Of a stretch of DNA of 64,000 nt, positions 29,107-37,029 are shown piece by piece. The stretch comes from Corynebacterium bouchesdurhonense. GTDB taxonomy: Bacteria; Actinomycetota; Actinomycetes; Mycobacteriales; Mycobacteriaceae. The position numbers were made by a program, and so were the translations under genes. The DNA is taken from NCBI RefSeq assembly GCF_900078305.2, contig NZ_LT546027.1, positions 1 to 64,000 on the forward strand, read 5' to 3'. A model generated the notes under the pieces. That model had not been told where the DNA came from, searched no databases, and saw only the letters and a list, made by a program, of their open reading frames with translations. The first letter of the stretch is position 1. The number at the start of each line of letters is the position of its first letter.

Positions 29107-29838
29107 ATGAGTATGCGCCGCGCCATAGCCGTATCAGCCGGGATCTACTTCGCGGCCCTCGCGTACCTCGGGCTGAGGTGGGGCTCTATCCCCGACCCGA
29201 TGCCCGTCCACGTCGGCCCCGGCGGGAAGGTGGATAACTGGGCCCCGAAGACCTGGCTGAGCGTCGGCGGGGCCATCTGGGTTGGCGTGGTGGTCTGCGC
29301 GGTCATGGCGTTGTGCACGCCCCGCTTGAGCCTGGTTAGCGCCCGCAGGGAGGTCGCCGAGCCGGACGCGCTGCCCTACTCCAACACTGCCGCGGCGCGT
29401 GCGGAGCTACTCATCAGCATGACCATTCGGTTTATGGGGCATCTGCTCGTTGCCACCACTGTGTTGCTGGTGGCAACGCAGCTCACTCTGGCGCTGTCCC
29501 ACCAAGTGCCTATCGCCGTGTGGGTGGTGGCGTTCGCGGCGTACCTTGCGTTGAGCGTCGTTGCTTCGATCCGCATCTCCAAACGGGCCAAAACCAGCTG
29601 GGATACGCTGCCGCCGGACGCGGAGGAGCAGGTTCGCGTGGAGCGGCTCAAGAACAAGGCCGGCATGGGCGTCTACTCGGAGGAGCGAGACCCGATGGCG
29701 GTGGCGGTACTGCCCGCTGAGCCGGGCAAGGTGCAGATAAATTCGGCCCACCCCGCCGGCAAGCGGACGCTCCGGAACATCATGTGCGCGATCGTAGGCT
29801 CTCTCGCCGCCACCGTTGCCCTCGTGGTGTTCCTATGA
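29107..29838 (+). CDS. DUF1648-like membrane protein
   Basis: This 243-residue protein has about four or five hydrophobic segments: an N-terminal helix (VSAGIYFAALAYLGLRW), then IWVGVVVCAVMALC, a central pair around residues 110-155 and a C-terminal helix ending VALVVFL. The N-terminal section PDPMPVHVGPGGKVDNWAPK is characteristic of the DUF1648 domain, in which a P-x-H-x(n)-G-x2-D pattern follows the first helix. The role is unknown. The stop overlaps the start of the nuclease gene (ATGA), so the two are translationally coupled. Confidence 0.7.
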   Translation: MSMRRAIAVSAGIYFAALAYLGLRWGSIPDPMPVHVGPGGKVDNWAPKTWLSVGGAIWVGVVVCAVMALCTPRLSLVSARREVAEPDALPYSNTAAARAELLISMTIRFMGHLLVATTVLLVATQLTLALSHQVPIAVWVVAFAAYLALSVVASIRISKRAKTSWDTLPPDAEEQVRVERLKNKAGMGVYSEERDPMAVAVLPAEPGKVQINSAHPAGKRTLRNIMCAIVGSLAATVALVVFL

Positions 29839-30524
29839 CCCGCCTGGCCGGCTCGCTCCGCCTCGCAGCTGCGATCCTGGTTGCCGTCATAGGTATCGCT
29901 GGCATCTCGCTCGGGATCACCACGTGGCAGGAGCGCGACGGTGACGCCGCAGAGCCAGCGCTTGAAAGCGCCGGCAGTGTAACCGCCACCGTGGCGAGGA
30001 TCATTGACGGCGACACCATCGCCGTAACCCTGCGCGAACACGACGGCGAGGTGAAAGTCCGACTGCTCAACATCGACACCCCAGAACAAGGAGAGTGCCT
30101 GTACGCAGAGGCAACCAGCCACCTCGCCGGCCTCCTCTCTCCCGGCGAGGACGTCACCTTGGTGTACGACGTGGAGCGTGCGGATAGGTACGGGCGGGAC
30201 CTGGCGGGGGTCGTGAAGCAAAATGGCACCTTCATCAACGAGGCGATGGTCGCCGACGGCTTCGCCCGGGCCGTGGAGTACCAGCCCAACACCGCCTTCT
30301 CGCAGCAGATGCGCGCGGCCGAGGCTCGGGCGGAAGCGGCGGTGCTGGGCATCCACTCGGTGCCCGCGTCGTGCTTGATGCCTACCCGCGTTTCCCGCAC
30401 CGCGCTCGACCGCTACGAGGCGGACCGGGATCCCTTTTACCTGGACGTGATGCGGGAATCCGTGGAGCGCGCCCCGAACTTCACATACCGCGAGCAGGCG
30501 CTGCGCTTCATCAATACCCTGTGA
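29835..30524 (+). CDS. membrane-anchored thermonuclease-family protein
   Basis: This 229-residue protein has an N-terminal hydrophobic anchor or uncleaved signal (LRLAAAILVAVIGIAGISLGI) and a staphylococcal-nuclease (SNase) domain. Its catalytic pattern is complete: RIIDGDTIAV, VRLLNIDTPEQ with the Arg-Asp-Glu set, and DRYGRDL with the second arginine. SNase proteins cut DNA and RNA in a calcium-dependent way, here probably outside the membrane. The ATG overlaps the stop of the upstream membrane protein. A nearby in-frame ATG upstream is not needed. It may be part of a surface DNA-processing unit, which is inference. Confidence 0.85.
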   Translation: MTRLAGSLRLAAAILVAVIGIAGISLGITTWQERDGDAAEPALESAGSVTATVARIIDGDTIAVTLREHDGEVKVRLLNIDTPEQGECLYAEATSHLAGLLSPGEDVTLVYDVERADRYGRDLAGVVKQNGTFINEAMVADGFARAVEYQPNTAFSQQMRAAEARAEAAVLGIHSVPASCLMPTRVSRTALDRYEADRDPFYLDVMRESVERAPNFTYREQALRFINTL

Positions 30525-30615
30525 GCCACGCGAGAGAGATTCTGGGCAACGCGTACCACATCGAAGTGCTCCCCGGTACCGCATGCGCTGCCCAGGCTGC
30601 TGGGCTGGGAGTGGC

Positions 30616-30870
30616 TTAGTAGTGGTAGCGAGCTTGTAGAACCACGAGGTCCTCGCCAGAAACCATGTAAACAAGGCGATGTTCCTGGGTGATTCTTCGG
30701 GACCATGCCCCCTCAGCGCCATACTTCAACGCCTCAGGTTTGCCGATTCCATCGAAGGGGTCTCGCAACGTTTCGCGGAGAAGCTGATTCACGCGCTTCA
30801 GCACCTTTTTGTCGTTGGTCTGCCAATACAAGTAGTCGCCCCAAGCATCGGCGGTCCAAACCAGACGCAT
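30616..30870 (-). CDS. yoeB: Txe/YoeB family toxin
   Basis: This 84-residue YoeB-type endoribonuclease toxin cleaves mRNA at the ribosome. It has the family ends WTADAWGDYLYWQ and the C-terminal HRLVYMVSGEDLVVLQARYHY, where the conserved Glu/Arg/His/Tyr lie. The upstream antitoxin gene overlaps it by 1 nt, the standard cognate arrangement. Toxin activity is inferred from sequence. Confidence 0.93.
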   Translation of the reverse strand: MRLVWTADAWGDYLYWQTNDKKVLKRVNQLLRETLRDPFDGIGKPEALKYGAEGAWSRRITQEHRLVYMVSGEDLVVLQARYHY

Positions 30871-31121
30871 TAGGCATCCAAATCGATGTCATGCTCAACG
30901 ACTTTCCCATCCAGGGCATCGCCGTAGGATCGGGTGAGCCGACGGGCGTTTTCGCGCGATTGAAACAGATACGCGGTCTCTACCCATGCCTCGTAGTCTT
31001 CCGCAGCCATAAGTACGGCATTCCCGTTGCGTGACACGATTTCAACAGCGTCACGGTCATTGTTCACGCGCTCAATCAGCGGATACAGGGTTCGACGGGC
31101 TTCTGATGCGCTAATCGACAT
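30870..31121 (-). CDS. yefM: YefM-type antitoxin (Phd/YefM family)
   Basis: This 83-residue antitoxin begins MSISASEARRTLYPLIERVN and has the family strand VEIVSRNGNAVLMAAEDYEAW, then a variable C-terminal part that would neutralise the toxin. It should also repress its own operon by DNA binding. Start ATG 31119-31121 has GGAGG upstream; the longer frame is unrelated. The stop overlaps the yoeB start by 1 nt. Confidence 0.92.
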   Translation of the reverse strand: MSISASEARRTLYPLIERVNNDRDAVEIVSRNGNAVLMAAEDYEAWVETAYLFQSRENARRLTRSYGDALDGKVVEHDIDLDA

Positions 31122-31161
31122 GCAACCCTCCTTAATCTCGTACCGGAAAACGGTACCACAT

Positions 31162-32039
31162 TTACAAGCGCGCCCGGAGCACCGTAAAAGTCTTGTCTCG
31201 CTCCACCTGCTGCACAGAGCTGAATCGGCGTTCCACCTCACCGCGGTAACGCAGGTGAGAGTTGTGCACCAAGTACAGTTCCCCGCCCGGCGCAAGCAAC
31301 CGAGCCGAGGCGTCCAGCAGGTGCTGCACGAGCGTGGCGTCAACCGCCGTGCCGTCATGGAACGGCGGGTTGAGTGCAATGGTGTCGAAGGAAGCGTCAG
31401 GCAAATGCGAGCCGGCGTCGTCCCACGTCGCGTCCAGCCCGATTGCGCGGGCGGACAGCACGGCGTCCGCGTCCGAGTCGGTGGCGGCAACCAAGGCCGC
31501 GCCGCCGGCCACCAAACCACGGGAGACGGAACCGTTGCCGCACCCCAGGTCTAGGAACCTGCCCAGCTCGGGCGCGGGCGGCAGGCACGAGCGCAGCAGC
31601 TCGCCCCCACGGTCCGGCTTTGCCCCGGAGAACACCCCGCCGACTCCCACTAGGCCGTCCCCCTGCGCCGGCTCGTAGGAAACCTCGCGCGGGCCGGAGG
31701 CAACGAGGCAGCGGAACTTGCCCCGGCCGAGAGAGGCCGCGACGTCCTCGAAGGACTCCCCCAGCACCGCGTTCATCCCGCGAGAGAGGTGCTTGTTGTT
31801 CCCGCCCAGCACTACCCGCACGTCGGCGTAGCCGGCGCCTGCGATCGAGCGCGCCAGGTAGTCGAGCCGCGCCAGGGACTTCGGCATCTCCCCGACCGCG
31901 ATCGCGGACCCAGAGGCGGCGGCGAGGTACTCGTCCAGCCGCACGTCCCCCGCCACCTCCGCGCCCAGGGCCGCGGCAGCGCGGCTGCGCGCATAGTCCG
32001 GATCCAGGAACACCACCGGCCCACCCGCGGCGAGGGCCG
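31162..32039 (-). pseudogene. RsmC/RlmG-like methyltransferase, 5' end lost at an assembly fold-back
   Basis: The readable part covers about 290 residues, ending with the stop at 31162. It has the SAM motif RFLDLGCGNGSVSRGL and the N2-guanine methyltransferase motif NPPFHDG, with the family's N-terminal half (VGEMPKSLARLDYL). These features indicate a 16S/23S rRNA guanine-N2 methyltransferase. The N-terminus runs into the inverted repeat at 31996-32073 and the degraded sequence to 32225, so the true start is absent. The break coincides with a technical-looking artefact, so the gene is probably intact in the organism. It lies between the YefM/YoeB pair and cobA. Confidence 0.75.
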
Positions 32040-32225
32040 CGCGGGTGGGCCGGTGGTGTTCCTGGATCCGGACCATGCGCGCCGCCGCGCCGCCCCGGCC
32101 CCGGGCGCGGGGGCGGGGGGGGGCGGGCGGGCGGGCGGGGGCCCCGCCGCCGCCCCCGGGCGCCGCGGCCCGGGCGGGGGGCGGCCGCGGGCCCCGGGGG
32201 CGCCCCACCGCCGCGCGCGCGGGGC
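31996..32225. other. fold-back inverted repeat followed by an A/T-stripped copy (probable assembly artefact)
   Basis: Arms 31996-32029 and 32040-32073 are perfectly inverted (34 bp, 10-bp centre). Beyond them the inverted similarity continues, but the right-hand copy loses its A and T. Across about 32080-32220 it reads almost only G and C while still tracking the complement of 31845-31990. No gene is credible here. Confidence 0.85.
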
Positions 32226-32228
32226 CGG

Positions 32229-32990
32229 TCAAGCGCGCGCACGTGCGGCGACCTCCCCGATCACGTAGACGGCGGGGCTGGAGATCCCGGCGCGCTCCAT
32301 GTCGTCGGCGAGGCTTCCCAGGGTCCCTCCCACCACCTTCTGGCGGGCGGTTTCGCCGTCCTGCACGGCGGCGGCTGGGGTGGAGGCGGCAAGGCCTGCG
32401 TCGACAAGCGATTGCGCAATCGCGCGCACGTTGCGCACCCCCATCACCACCACTATGGTCCCTCCGGTGCGCGCGAGCGCACCCCAATCCACCAGGGATT
32501 TCGGGTGCCCGGGCGGCAGGTGGCCGGAGACCACGGTGAAGGCGTGGTTCACGCCGCGCTCGGTCACGGGGATACCGGCGGCGGCGGGGACGGAGATCGC
32601 GCTGGTTACCCCCGGCACTACCGTGCAGGTAACCCCCGCGGCGTCGCAGGCGGCGAGCTCCTCGTAGCCGCGGCCGAACACGTACGGGTCCCCGCCCTTG
32701 AGCCGCACCACCTTCCGCCCGCCCAGCGCGTGCTCCACCAGCAGCTGGTTGATGCGCTCCTGCGCCACCTGCTTGCCGTAGGGCAGCTTGGCCACGTCGA
32801 TGATCTCCTTGCCGCCCACATCCACAAACTCAGCCAGCTGCTCGGCCGGGCCCAGGTGGTCGGTGAGGATGACATCCGCGGCCTGCAGCGCGCGCAAGCC
32901 CCGGATGGTCAAAAGATCCCACTCGCCGGGCCCACCGCCCACCAGCGTCACGTGCCCGGTACTTGTTGCGCTCGCCGTATCCACGGGCAC
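32229..32990 (-). CDS. cobA: uroporphyrinogen-III C-methyltransferase
   Basis: This SUMT methylates uroporphyrinogen III at C2 and C7 to precorrin-2, the branch toward siroheme and corrinoids. The roughly 253-residue protein starts VTLVGGGPGEWDLLTIRG, and has RLKGGDPYVFGRG, VVPGVTSAISVPAAAGIPVT and a GTIVVVMGV-like core. The start is uncertain: GTG 32990, GTG 32984 or an upstream ATG at 33011 that overlaps the divergent selO start. GTG 32990 gives the family length. It ends 4 bp after the degraded sequence, and the last residues look normal. A perfect copy of the dispersed motif is read as SLVDAG. Confidence 0.9.
   Translation of the reverse strand: MPVDTASATSTGHVTLVGGGPGEWDLLTIRGLRALQAADVILTDHLGPAEQLAEFVDVGGKEIIDVAKLPYGKQVAQERINQLLVEHALGGRKVVRLKGGDPYVFGRGYEELAACDAAGVTCTVVPGVTSAISVPAAAGIPVTERGVNHAFTVVSGHLPPGHPKSLVDWGALARTGGTIVVVMGVRNVRAIAQSLVDAGLAASTPAAAVQDGETARQKVVGGTLGSLADDMERAGISSPAVYVIGEVAARARA
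32398..32409 (-). repeat. dispersed motif GCTTGTCGACGC (minus strand)
   Basis: Perfect copy inside cobA, read in gene sense as Ser-Leu-Val-Asp-Ala with CTT for leucine. Confidence 0.8.
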
Positions 32991-33009
32991 CCAGTCTAGG
33001 CTGGCGGCC

Positions 33010-34239
33010 ATGTCCGCTACCGCAGCACCCAGCCTGAACCACACCTTCGCCGAGCGCTTGCCTGACATGGCCGCCGCGGTCCCCGGCACGAGCTTCCCCT
33101 CGGCCCGCCTTATGGTGCTCAACGAGCCGCTGGCCGCCGAGCTCGGGCTCGACGCGCAGTGGCTGCGCTCGCCCGAGGGTGTGGCGTGGCTCTCCGGCGC
33201 GTCCGGCGGCCACGCCACCGCGTACTCGGGCCACCAGTTCGGCCAGTTCGTGCCGCTCCTGGGCGACGGCCGCGCGCTGCTGCTCGGCGACGTCACCGAT
33301 ACGGCAGGCACCCGCCGCGAGATCCAGCTCAAGGGCTCCTGCCCCACCCCGTTCTCGCGCCCCGGCTCGGACGGGTTCGGCGCGATCGGACCGATGCTGC
33401 GCGAGTACCTCGTCTCCGAGTTCATGCACGCCGTAGGTGTGCCCACCACCCGTTCGCTCGCGGTGCTGGACACGGGCGAGAGCGTCATCCGCCAGCAGGG
33501 CCGCGTGCCCGGCGGCATCGTTGTGCGCGTCGCCCGCTCGCACCTGCGCGTCGGCTCGGTGCAGTACGCCGCCACCAAGTCACCGCAGCTGGTCGCGGAC
33601 GTGGTGGAGGCCGCCGGCTTCGCCAGCGGGGGGCTTTTGCTTCACGACGCAACCTCCAAGCAACTCGATCTCGTCGCCCATTGGATGCGCCTGGGCTTCG
33701 TCCACGGCGTGATGAACACCGACAACACGGCGCTCAGCGGCGAGACCATCGATTACGGCCCCTGCGCCTTCACCGAGCGCTTCGTCGCCGATGCCGTATT
33801 CTCCTCCATTGACGCCCAGGGCCGCTACCGCTTTGGCAACCAGCCCACCATCATCACCTGGAACCTGGCGCGGCTGGCGGAAGCGCTGCTGCCGGTCATG
33901 GAGCTGGAGGAGGCGCAGGCCATCATCGCCACCGCCCAGCAGCGGTGGGACGCAAGCTGGGCGGCGTGGGTGGGCGACAACGCCGACGGGCTTGCCGCGG
34001 CCGCGGACATCACCACCTACAACCGCGAGCACGGCATCGCGGGGTGGCCGGGCCCCGTCTACGTGCCGCGCAACCACATGCTGGACCGAGCCATCGCCGC
34101 CGCCGAGCGCACCGGGGACTACGAGCCCTACTTCGCGCTGCTCGCCGCGGTAAGCGATCCGTACAACCCAGGGGCCGGAAACGCGGAAATGGCGCGCCCC
34201 GAGGGGAGCGCGCCATTTATCACGTTCTGCGGAACCTAG
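33010..34239 (+). CDS. selO: SelO family protein adenylyltransferase (YdiU)
   Basis: SelO is a pseudokinase-fold enzyme that AMPylates proteins, linked to redox stress. The 409-residue product has the family features REIQLKGSCPTPFSR, LREYLVSEFMHAVGVPTTRSL, VRVARSHLRVGS, and the HGVMNTDNTALSGETIDYGP active-site stretch. It is somewhat shorter than enteric homologues and lacks their C-terminal CxxC-type tail. It is divergent from cobA with adjacent or overlapping starts. Its 3' end overlaps mqo by 4 nt on the opposite strand and contains a hairpin. Confidence 0.93.
   Translation: MSATAAPSLNHTFAERLPDMAAAVPGTSFPSARLMVLNEPLAAELGLDAQWLRSPEGVAWLSGASGGHATAYSGHQFGQFVPLLGDGRALLLGDVTDTAGTRREIQLKGSCPTPFSRPGSDGFGAIGPMLREYLVSEFMHAVGVPTTRSLAVLDTGESVIRQQGRVPGGIVVRVARSHLRVGSVQYAATKSPQLVADVVEAAGFASGGLLLHDATSKQLDLVAHWMRLGFVHGVMNTDNTALSGETIDYGPCAFTERFVADAVFSSIDAQGRYRFGNQPTIITWNLARLAEALLPVMELEEAQAIIATAQQRWDASWAAWVGDNADGLAAAADITTYNREHGIAGWPGPVYVPRNHMLDRAIAAAERTGDYEPYFALLAAVSDPYNPGAGNAEMARPEGSAPFITFCGT
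34187..34218 (-). terminator. mqo terminator inside the 3' end of selO
   Basis: A 10-bp stem AAATGGCGCG (34187-34196) / CGCGCCATTT (34209-34218) has an inner CCCC/GGGG pairing. On the minus strand it lies 18 bp past the mqo stop, so it can terminate mqo; it is wholly inside selO coding sequence. Confidence 0.6.
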
Positions 34240-35759
34240 CGCTCCGGGTTCACCCCGGTCTCGAGGTGGTGATCCCCGTCCAGGCCCAGGGTCTTTTGGG
34301 TCCAGGCCCACTGCTCCTCGTAGGCGCCCTTATCGCGCTTGAGGGACTTGCCGTAGGTGGGGAACATCTCGAGCAGCTTGTCCTGCCACTCGATCATGCG
34401 CTCGCCGAAGCAGCGCTCCAGCAGCTCGAGCATGGCTGCCGGGGTAATGGACGCACCAGGCGAGGCGCCGAGGATGCCGGCGATGGTGCCGCCTTGGTCG
34501 TTGACCAGCGCGGTACCGAACTCGAGCGAGCCGAAGCGCGGCGCGGCGGTCGGCTTGATCACCTGCACGCGCTGGCCCGCCACAACCTCGGACCAGTCCT
34601 GCGGGTTGGCCTCTGGGTAGTACTCGCGCAGCACGTCGACCTTGCCGTCGAAGTCGCGGAAGACCTCTTCCACCAGGTACTTGACGAGGCCGAAGTTGGT
34701 CGCGGCCACACCCAGGTAGGACGGGATGTTGTCCGGGCGGATCGACTTAAACAGATCCAGGTAGGAGCCTTCCTTCATGAACTTGGGGCTCCAGCCGCCG
34801 TAGGGGCCGAACAGGAGGGATTCCTCGCCGTCCACCACGCGCAGGTCCAGGTGCGGCACGGACATCGGCGGGGCACCCACCTTGGCCTTGCCGTACACCT
34901 TGGCCTGGTGCTTGGCCACCAGCTCCGGGTTGGTGGTGCGCAGCCACACGCCGGAGATGGGGAAGCCGGCGTAGCCGTGCACCTCGGGTACACCTGCCTT
35001 GCGCAGCAGGTCGAGGGCGTAGCCGCCGGCGCCGACGAAGACGAAGCGCGCGCGGGTGACCTTCTTGTCGCCGCTCTTGCGGTCCTTGACTGTCACCTTC
35101 CAGAAGTTGCCGTCACGCTTGAGGTTGGTCACCTCGTGGCCGTAGCGGATCTCGGACCCCTGCTCCTTCGCGGAGTCCAGGAACTGCTTGGACAGGGAGC
35201 CGTAGTTGATGTCGGTACCCGCGTCGGTCCATGAGATGGCCACCGGCTCCGCGTCGAAGTCGCGGCCCTGCGCCATCAGCGGCAGCATGCGGGCGAAGTC
35301 CTCGCGGTCATCGGTGAACTGCATGTTGGGGAACATGTGGTTCGTGCTCAGCGCGTCGTAGCGGCGGCGCAGGTAGCCGATCTGATCCTCGCCCTGGGCG
35401 AAGGATACATGCGGCACCGGGTTGATAAAGGCGCGCGGCTCTTTCAGCACGCCGTTTTCCACCTGGTTGGACCAGAACTGGCGGGACAGTTGGAACTTCT
35501 CGTTGATGGCCATCGCCTTGGAGACGTCCACGCGGCCGTTCTTCTCCGGGGTGTAGTTCAGCTCGCACAGCGCCGAGTGGCCGGTGCCCGCGTTGTTGAA
35601 CGGGTACGAGGACTCTTCCGCCGGCCCGTCGAGGCGCTCGTAGACAACCTGGCTCCACTCGGGCTCGAGGGCGTGAAGCATCGCCCCGAGCGTCGCGCTC
35701 ATAATCCCGGCGCCGATGAGGAGAACGTCTACCTCGTCGTCGTAAATATCCCTTGCCAT
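34236..35759 (-). CDS. mqo: malate:quinone oxidoreductase
   Basis: Mqo oxidises malate to oxaloacetate and passes electrons to menaquinone, the main malate-oxidising enzyme in corynebacteria. The 507-residue protein has the FAD Rossmann loop LLIGAGIMSATLG at residues 14-26, the AGTGHSALCELNYTP segment and a C-terminal GILGASPGASITPAAML. It is a peripheral membrane protein. It converges with selO, overlapping by 4 bp. A 207-bp region separates it from the divergent hydrolase gene and should hold its promoter, but I could not fix a promoter there. Confidence 0.96.
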   Translation of the reverse strand: MARDIYDDEVDVLLIGAGIMSATLGAMLHALEPEWSQVVYERLDGPAEESSYPFNNAGTGHSALCELNYTPEKNGRVDVSKAMAINEKFQLSRQFWSNQVENGVLKEPRAFINPVPHVSFAQGEDQIGYLRRRYDALSTNHMFPNMQFTDDREDFARMLPLMAQGRDFDAEPVAISWTDAGTDINYGSLSKQFLDSAKEQGSEIRYGHEVTNLKRDGNFWKVTVKDRKSGDKKVTRARFVFVGAGGYALDLLRKAGVPEVHGYAGFPISGVWLRTTNPELVAKHQAKVYGKAKVGAPPMSVPHLDLRVVDGEESLLFGPYGGWSPKFMKEGSYLDLFKSIRPDNIPSYLGVAATNFGLVKYLVEEVFRDFDGKVDVLREYYPEANPQDWSEVVAGQRVQVIKPTAAPRFGSLEFGTALVNDQGGTIAGILGASPGASITPAAMLELLERCFGERMIEWQDKLLEMFPTYGKSLKRDKGAYEEQWAWTQKTLGLDGDHHLETGVNPER

Positions 35760-35966
35760 TGCGTTGTCACCTTCTCAAGTATTCGCGTCTGTTGCGCTGC
35801 AGCGGGTCCGCAGCTTCCCACGCAGCGAGGCTGCAGTGTGCCGTAGACCACTGTAGTGTGACTCCACCTTACGCCCGCCGGTTACCTCCCGGCGGGCTCC
35901 AGCGCAGAAAATCGTGCGAAAAAATCGGGGCCGCGGGGCCGATTCGGGCACGTTAGTATCTGTGCC

Positions 35967-37004
35967 ATGACTGCCATCGACGCCGACCTGACCGCACTCG
36001 ATTGGAAACCCGACATCCTGGGGCCGGGATACGAGCAGGCCGTGCTGCCCCTTGGCGAGGATCCGGACACGGGGAAAGACGTGCGCGCGGTGCTGGTCCG
36101 CGCCGCCGCCGGCAACGCAAAGGCGGATCCACGCAAGCCCGCATTGCTGTGGGTCCACGGTTTGTCCGATTACTTCTTCCAGGACCACGTGGCCGAGTAC
36201 TTCACCGCTCTGGGCTACCCCTTCTACGCCATTGACCTGCGCCGCTGCGGGCGCGCCCGCACCCGCGGGCAGCGCTGGCACTACACCCTCGACATGGCCA
36301 ACTACTTCCCCGAGCTCACCGCCGCGCTGGAGTACGCCGCGGCCCAGCACGGCTCGGTGGTGCCCGTGGCGCACTCTACCGGCGGCCTCATCGCCCCCTT
36401 GTGGGCCGACCACCTGCGGCGCGAAGACACGGCCAACCACGCGAAGCTGCGCGGGATGGTGCTCAACAGCCCGTGGCTGGACCTCCAGTTCAACCAGCTG
36501 GCGGTCGCACTCGCGCGCCCCCTGATCAACACGCTCGGCAAGGCCCTGCCGCTGCTGCCGCTGCCCGGCGGCAAGCTCGGTGCCTACGGCGTGTCCATCC
36601 ACGAGAGCCAGCACGGCGAGTGGTCCTTTGACACCGAGAAGAAACCCCTCACCGGCCACCGCAAGTACCTCGGGTGGCTCCGCGCAGTAAATAAGGCACA
36701 GGAACAAATTCACCGCGGCGACGTTGACACTGGCGTGCCCACGCTGACCCTCGTGTCCTCCCACTCGTACCTGGGCAAGGAGTACTCCCCCGCTGCTGAT
36801 GCCGCGGACACGGTGTTGGACGTGGACCAGATCCGCAAGTGGGCGCCCACCCTGTCGGAGCGCGCCGAGGTGAAAACCATCGACGGCGCCCGGCACGACG
36901 TGTTCCTCTCCGAGCCGTTCGCCCGCGAGGTCGCGTTCAAGGCCACCGCCGAGTGGCTCGCTGCCGTGCCCGCCACCGCCAGCCAGAACGCCAGCCAGAA
37001 GTAG
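35967..37004 (+). CDS. alpha/beta hydrolase (monoacylglycerol-lipase-like)
   Basis: This 345-residue serine hydrolase has the oxyanion segment LLWVHGLSDYF and the nucleophile elbow VAHSTGG, a G-x-S-x-G variant with Ala in the first position. The last catalytic histidine is probably in DGARHDVFLSEP near residue 310. The layout resembles serine aminopeptidase/monoacylglycerol-lipase-type enzymes (Hydrolase_4). The substrate is unknown. It precedes mtr on the same strand with a 25-bp gap, so they may be co-transcribed. Confidence 0.85.
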   Translation: MTAIDADLTALDWKPDILGPGYEQAVLPLGEDPDTGKDVRAVLVRAAAGNAKADPRKPALLWVHGLSDYFFQDHVAEYFTALGYPFYAIDLRRCGRARTRGQRWHYTLDMANYFPELTAALEYAAAQHGSVVPVAHSTGGLIAPLWADHLRREDTANHAKLRGMVLNSPWLDLQFNQLAVALARPLINTLGKALPLLPLPGGKLGAYGVSIHESQHGEWSFDTEKKPLTGHRKYLGWLRAVNKAQEQIHRGDVDTGVPTLTLVSSHSYLGKEYSPAADAADTVLDVDQIRKWAPTLSERAEVKTIDGARHDVFLSEPFAREVAFKATAEWLAAVPATASQNASQK

Positions 37005-37029
37005 AAGCCACCAACAGAAAGAGCCACCA

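Noticed and set aside
32041-32242. Open frames rich in Gly, Pro and Arg
   Set aside because: They lie in the A/T-stripped artefact sequence and are not real coding sequence.
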